Shown here one piece after another: positions 6,456-8,677 of a stretch of 8,677 bases of DNA. The notes beneath the pieces were generated by a model, which was not told where the DNA came from, did not search any database, and saw only the letters and a list, made by a program, of their open reading frames with translations. This DNA is from an uncultured Lachnospiraceae bacterium. Lineage in GTDB: Bacteria; Bacillota; Clostridia; Lachnospirales; Lachnospiraceae. The stretch is from assembly GCA_910588285.1 (NCBI GenBank), contig CAJUQB010000149.1, positions 1-8,677 on the forward strand. Reading direction: 5' to 3'. The position numbers were made by a program, and so were the translations under genes. Position 1 is the stretch's first letter. The number at the start of each line of letters is the position of its first letter.

Positions 6456-7328
6456 TCAGATCCTTGCAAAAATAACATCCTCCGGATCAGGACGCAGGGG
6501 CGGACAAGGAGACTGTGCAGGATAGCCGACATCCACATATGTGACAAGATCTATATGATCCGGAATATCAAACCGCTTGATCAGCCGTTCCCTCATCTTC
6601 TGATTAAAGGTGAGCCATACTCCGCCAAGTCCATAGGCATGAGCCGCCAGGACGATATTTTGCCCCGCAGCGCCGCAGTCCAGAAGCTGGTTGTATTCCG
6701 GCATAAGCGGATTCGCCCGGTAATTTCTCACATCCTGCAGCAGGACAATATGAACCGGACCCCCGGGAATATCGCTTCCGCGAAAGAGGCCGGGCTCCGA
6801 TTCCTCACGGACCACGAGATAACGAACGGACTGCAGATTGCAGGCGTGGGCCGCCCAAAGTCCGGCCCGGAGAATCTTGTCGATCAATTCATCCGGAATT
6901 CTCTTTGAGAGATCCCAATGGCGGACGGAACGGCGCTCATAAAGGACTCTCTCAAATACCTCTGTCTCCTCCCCCGTAAGCCACTTGGGCTCATAGGAGG
7001 AAAGGTCGGGAACCTCCCCGGCTATCAGAGTTTTTGCAAACTCCAGAAGCCTCTGCACATAACAATACTCATGACAATCGTGGGAAAGTCCTCTCCTGTC
7101 CCAGATATGCAGATATTTTTCCGCCGTCGCAATCTGCTTTTCAGAGAGAGACTTCCCCCGGAATGCATGCTCGTACACCTGAATTTCCATGGTATGATGA
7201 CAGCGTTCCCGGAACCTGGCCCGAAACTCCACCTCATCCATAGCCGCCAGTTCATCCTCACTCCAGTCAAAGAGGCGGCTGATCTCCTCCGCCGACATCT
7301 CCTTCGGCATCATCTTTCCAATATCCAT
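6456..7328 (-). CDS. Nitroreductase-family flavoprotein with His/Cys-rich N-terminal extension
   Basis: This 290-residue protein carries a nitroreductase domain from about residue 125 to the end, which is expected to bind FMN and use NAD(P)H to reduce an electrophilic substrate. ERRSVRHW (131-138) matches the FMN-phosphate RRSxR motif. HACNLQSVRYLVV (161-173) corresponds to the family's SACNxQPWxF stretch. CGAAGQNIVLAAHAYGLGGVWL (from 218) is the dimer-core helix, and VGYPAQSP (267-274) the conserved C-terminal GYP motif. The first 120 residues are extra compared with the usual 170-220-residue family members and hold many His and Cys residues (43-45, 54, 74, 83-89), perhaps a metal-binding or substrate module. 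I do not recognise it. AAGGAG is seven bases before the ATG. It starts 22 bases after the dehydrogenase stop, so the two are an operon. The natural substrate is unknown. Confidence 0.9.
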   Translation of the reverse strand: MDIGKMMPKEMSAEEISRLFDWSEDELAAMDEVEFRARFRERCHHTMEIQVYEHAFRGKSLSEKQIATAEKYLHIWDRRGLSHDCHEYCYVQRLLEFAKTLIAGEVPDLSSYEPKWLTGEETEVFERVLYERRSVRHWDLSKRIPDELIDKILRAGLWAAHACNLQSVRYLVVREESEPGLFRGSDIPGGPVHIVLLQDVRNYRANPLMPEYNQLLDCGAAGQNIVLAAHAYGLGGVWLTFNQKMRERLIKRFDIPDHIDLVTYVDVGYPAQSPCPPLRPDPEDVIFARI

Positions 7329-7350
7329 CTGCCTTCTCCTTATATAACCA

Positions 7351-8142
7351 TCATCCCTTCCAGGGTGTGGTCCAAACTAAATCCGTATCCTCCATGGAGT
7401 TCTTGCCGCCGTCCACAGGAATCACCGCGCCCGTCACATAGCTGAATTGGTCGCTGGCCAGGCAGACAATCACATCGCCCACCTCCATGGGAGAGCCTGC
7501 CCGGTGAAGAGGAATCATGGACATGATATAATCTGTATGCTCATAAATCGCATTGGCAGAAAGCACCGTGTCGATGATTCCGGGAGCCACAGCATTTACG
7601 CGGATACCGAAGGGAGCCAGCTCCGACGCGGCCCCAATGGTCAGCAGATTCACACCGGCCTTGGCTGCTCCATAAGTTACCCGGTAGCCCACCGGCATTT
7701 TAGAAGACAGGGAGGAAAGATTGATGATCACACCGCTCTTCTGCTCCATCATATACTTGGAAGCCGTTTTAATCCCAAGGAACGCGGAGGTCAGGTTCAA
7801 GTCAATGATATAACGGAATGTTTCTTCCGGAAGTGTATAAAGCGGGCCATGTTTATTGCCTCCCGCACAGTTTACCCACACATCGATTCTTCCGAATTTT
7901 TTTACAATATGATCCGCAAAGGCCTCCTGCTCTTCGGCCTTCATGCCGTTTACCTGCTCCACCAGCACATCGGTGATCCCCGCCTCAGCCGCACGCTTCT
8001 CAAAGGCCTCCACCTTCTCCATATTGTGGCTGCACACAGCAATTTTGCACCCCTCCGCCGCGCACCGCAGCGCCGCCTCGGCTCCGATTCCTGTTGTCCC
8101 GCCCATGACGACGGCGACTTTTCCCTTTAATCCAAGATCCAT
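7351..8142 (-). CDS. Short-chain dehydrogenase/reductase (classical SDR)
   Basis: This 263-residue enzyme should carry out NAD(P)-dependent oxidation or reduction of a hydroxyl/keto group in the cytoplasm. The cofactor motif GGTTGIG is at 14-20 (usually TGxxxGIG, here preceded by Met), NCAG at 91-94 stands for the usual NNAG, and the catalytic tetrad is Asn116, Ser144, Tyr157 and Lys161 (YGAAK). RVNAVAPGIIDT (181-192) and the C-terminal VTGAVIPVDGG (236-246) are classical SDR signatures. The length is normal, with a short extra tail. CSHN after the second strand lacks both the NAD-type Asp and a clear NADP-type Arg, so cofactor choice is open. AGGAGGG lies nine bases upstream. The ABC binding-protein gene precedes it and the nitroreductase gene follows by 22 bases, suggesting a shared redox pathway. 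3-oxoacyl-ACP reductase-like annotation would be possible; the substrate cannot be read from sequence. Confidence 0.93.
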   Translation of the reverse strand: MDLGLKGKVAVVMGGTTGIGAEAALRCAAEGCKIAVCSHNMEKVEAFEKRAAEAGITDVLVEQVNGMKAEEQEAFADHIVKKFGRIDVWVNCAGGNKHGPLYTLPEETFRYIIDLNLTSAFLGIKTASKYMMEQKSGVIINLSSLSSKMPVGYRVTYGAAKAGVNLLTIGAASELAPFGIRVNAVAPGIIDTVLSANAIYEHTDYIMSMIPLHRAGSPMEVGDVIVCLASDQFSYVTGAVIPVDGGKNSMEDTDLVWTTPWKG

Positions 8143-8174
8143 CTGTATATTCCCTCCTGCTAATTTTTTTAGTA

Positions 8175-8209
8175 AAAGTGGACCGTCGCAAGCGGCGGCA
8201 GTCCACTTT
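8175..8209 (-). terminator. GC-rich hairpin between binding-protein and SDR genes (terminator or attenuator)
   Basis: AAAGTGGAC (8175-8183) pairs perfectly with GTCCACTTT (8201-8209), and most of the loop can pair further (CCGTCGC with GCGGCGG, one G-U pair). On the minus strand it is followed by TTTTACT and then an A run. It lies 31 bases beyond the end of the binding-protein gene. The SDR start is only about 32 bases further on, and I find no promoter in that space. It may therefore be a leaky terminator that keeps the SDR and nitroreductase genes below the level of the transporter genes. Confidence 0.65.
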
Positions 8210-8239
8210 GTATTTCTGGTACAGAGACAACTGTTACAA

Positions 8240-8677
8240 TTATTTCAGAGAAGGAATCTCCGTAACGGCATGGAATACACCGTCGTCCACATCATATTTA
8301 CTCCAGATGGTAGGACGGTCTGCATCGCCGTCAATGAATTCCAGAGTGCCAAGCTCCGTTTCCTGCGTTCCGTTTCTGAGAGCGTCACGAACCTTAGTCA
8401 TATCGTCAAGACCATATTCCTCAATGGTATCAAGGAGGCGTTTGGCCGCACAGTATCCGAAATAACCGTGAACGATGGGCTTCTCTCCGTAAAGAGACTC
8501 ATATTTGGAAACAAACTCCTGGAAAGCATCATCGGGATAATCGGCCGCGTAAGAATCACAGCAGTAAATCTCTTCCAAACCGGCAATCAGCTCGTTGAAC
8601 TCATCGTTCAGGGCCATAGAGTTTACCTGAATCAGGCAATCCAGATCCATATCCCTTGCCTGGGTGCAGATTAAAGC
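8240..8677 (-). CDS. ABC transporter substrate-binding protein, LivJ-like (family 6), C-terminal part
   Basis: The frame is open from the right edge and ends at a TAA at 8242-8240, giving 145 C-terminal residues of a larger protein (full members are about 370-420 residues; signal peptide and first domain lie outside the window). The pattern DDAFQEFVSKYESLYGEKPIVHGYFGYCAA, then a helix RLLDTIEEYGL, then KVRDALRNGTQETELGTLEFIDGDADRP and a final VDDGVFHAVTEIPSL, follows the end of periplasmic-binding-protein family 6 proteins. Those proteins deliver branched-chain amino acids, amides or aromatic compounds to LivHMGF-type permeases. In a Gram-positive cell it would be a lipoprotein. An internal Met at 8650 would give 136 residues, but it is not the true start. 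The ligand is unknown; the adjacent reductases hint at something other than an amino acid. Confidence 0.82.
   Translation of the reverse strand, partial: ALICTQARDMDLDCLIQVNSMALNDEFNELIAGLEEIYCCDSYAADYPDDAFQEFVSKYESLYGEKPIVHGYFGYCAAKRLLDTIEEYGLDDMTKVRDALRNGTQETELGTLEFIDGDADRPTIWSKYDVDDGVFHAVTEIPSLK

Noticed and set aside
6313..6525. Plus-strand frame starting at CTG after AAAGGGGG, reading ENKKTTTVQDVYFPYGG
   Set aside because: It has only a non-standard start, runs through a terminator-like hairpin and into the opposite strand of the nitroreductase gene; more likely a chance or relic frame.
7447..8130. Plus-strand open frame of 227 codons opposite the SDR gene
   Set aside because: The minus strand carries a complete SDR with all catalytic residues; this frame is its GC-rich shadow.
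7943..8674. Plus-strand open frame of 243 codons across the SDR and binding-protein genes
   Set aside because: It spans two real minus-strand genes and the hairpin between them, and has no recognisable domain.

Overview
The window looks like a chromosomal segment of an anaerobic Gram-positive bacterium of the Clostridia, most plausibly a Lachnospiraceae-type gut organism. The grounds are strong AGGAGG-type ribosome binding sites before almost every gene, AT-rich intergenic DNA with sigma-A-like promoters, and the gene families present. The taxon is inferred, not read from a marker gene.

Left block (1-3588, minus strand): a secondary transporter of the ion-transporter type is followed by a HyuA-type hydantoinase/oxoprolinase family protein. 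A further gene probably begins at the left edge, its ATG directly abutting the hydantoinase stop codon. A near-consensus promoter (TTGACA, 17 bp, TATAGT) lies upstream of the transporter.

Middle block (3589-6269, plus strand): a ROK-family transcriptional regulator (HTH plus degenerate sugar-kinase fold) is divergent from the transporter operon. It ends in a perfect 20-bp hairpin. A zinc-dependent medium-chain dehydrogenase of the polyol/erythritol-threitol type follows, with its own promoter. The nonamer TGTTTTATA occurs as an inverted pair after the transporter promoter and once directly after the dehydrogenase promoter, so the ROK protein may control both units. The simplest reading is a small regulon that imports and oxidises or hydrolyses an unidentified polyol, sugar acid or cyclic amide.

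Right block (6270-8677, minus strand): the C-terminal part of a branched-chain-amino-acid-type (LivJ/family 6) ABC substrate-binding protein enters from the right edge. A hairpin follows, then a short-chain dehydrogenase, then a nitroreductase-family flavoprotein with an unusual His/Cys-rich N-terminal extension. These look like one transcription unit ending in a hairpin at 6334-6369. This block is visibly more GC-rich than the middle block, and the 186-base gap between the blocks may hold an old insertion-sequence end. No RNA gene, CRISPR array or intact mobile element was seen.
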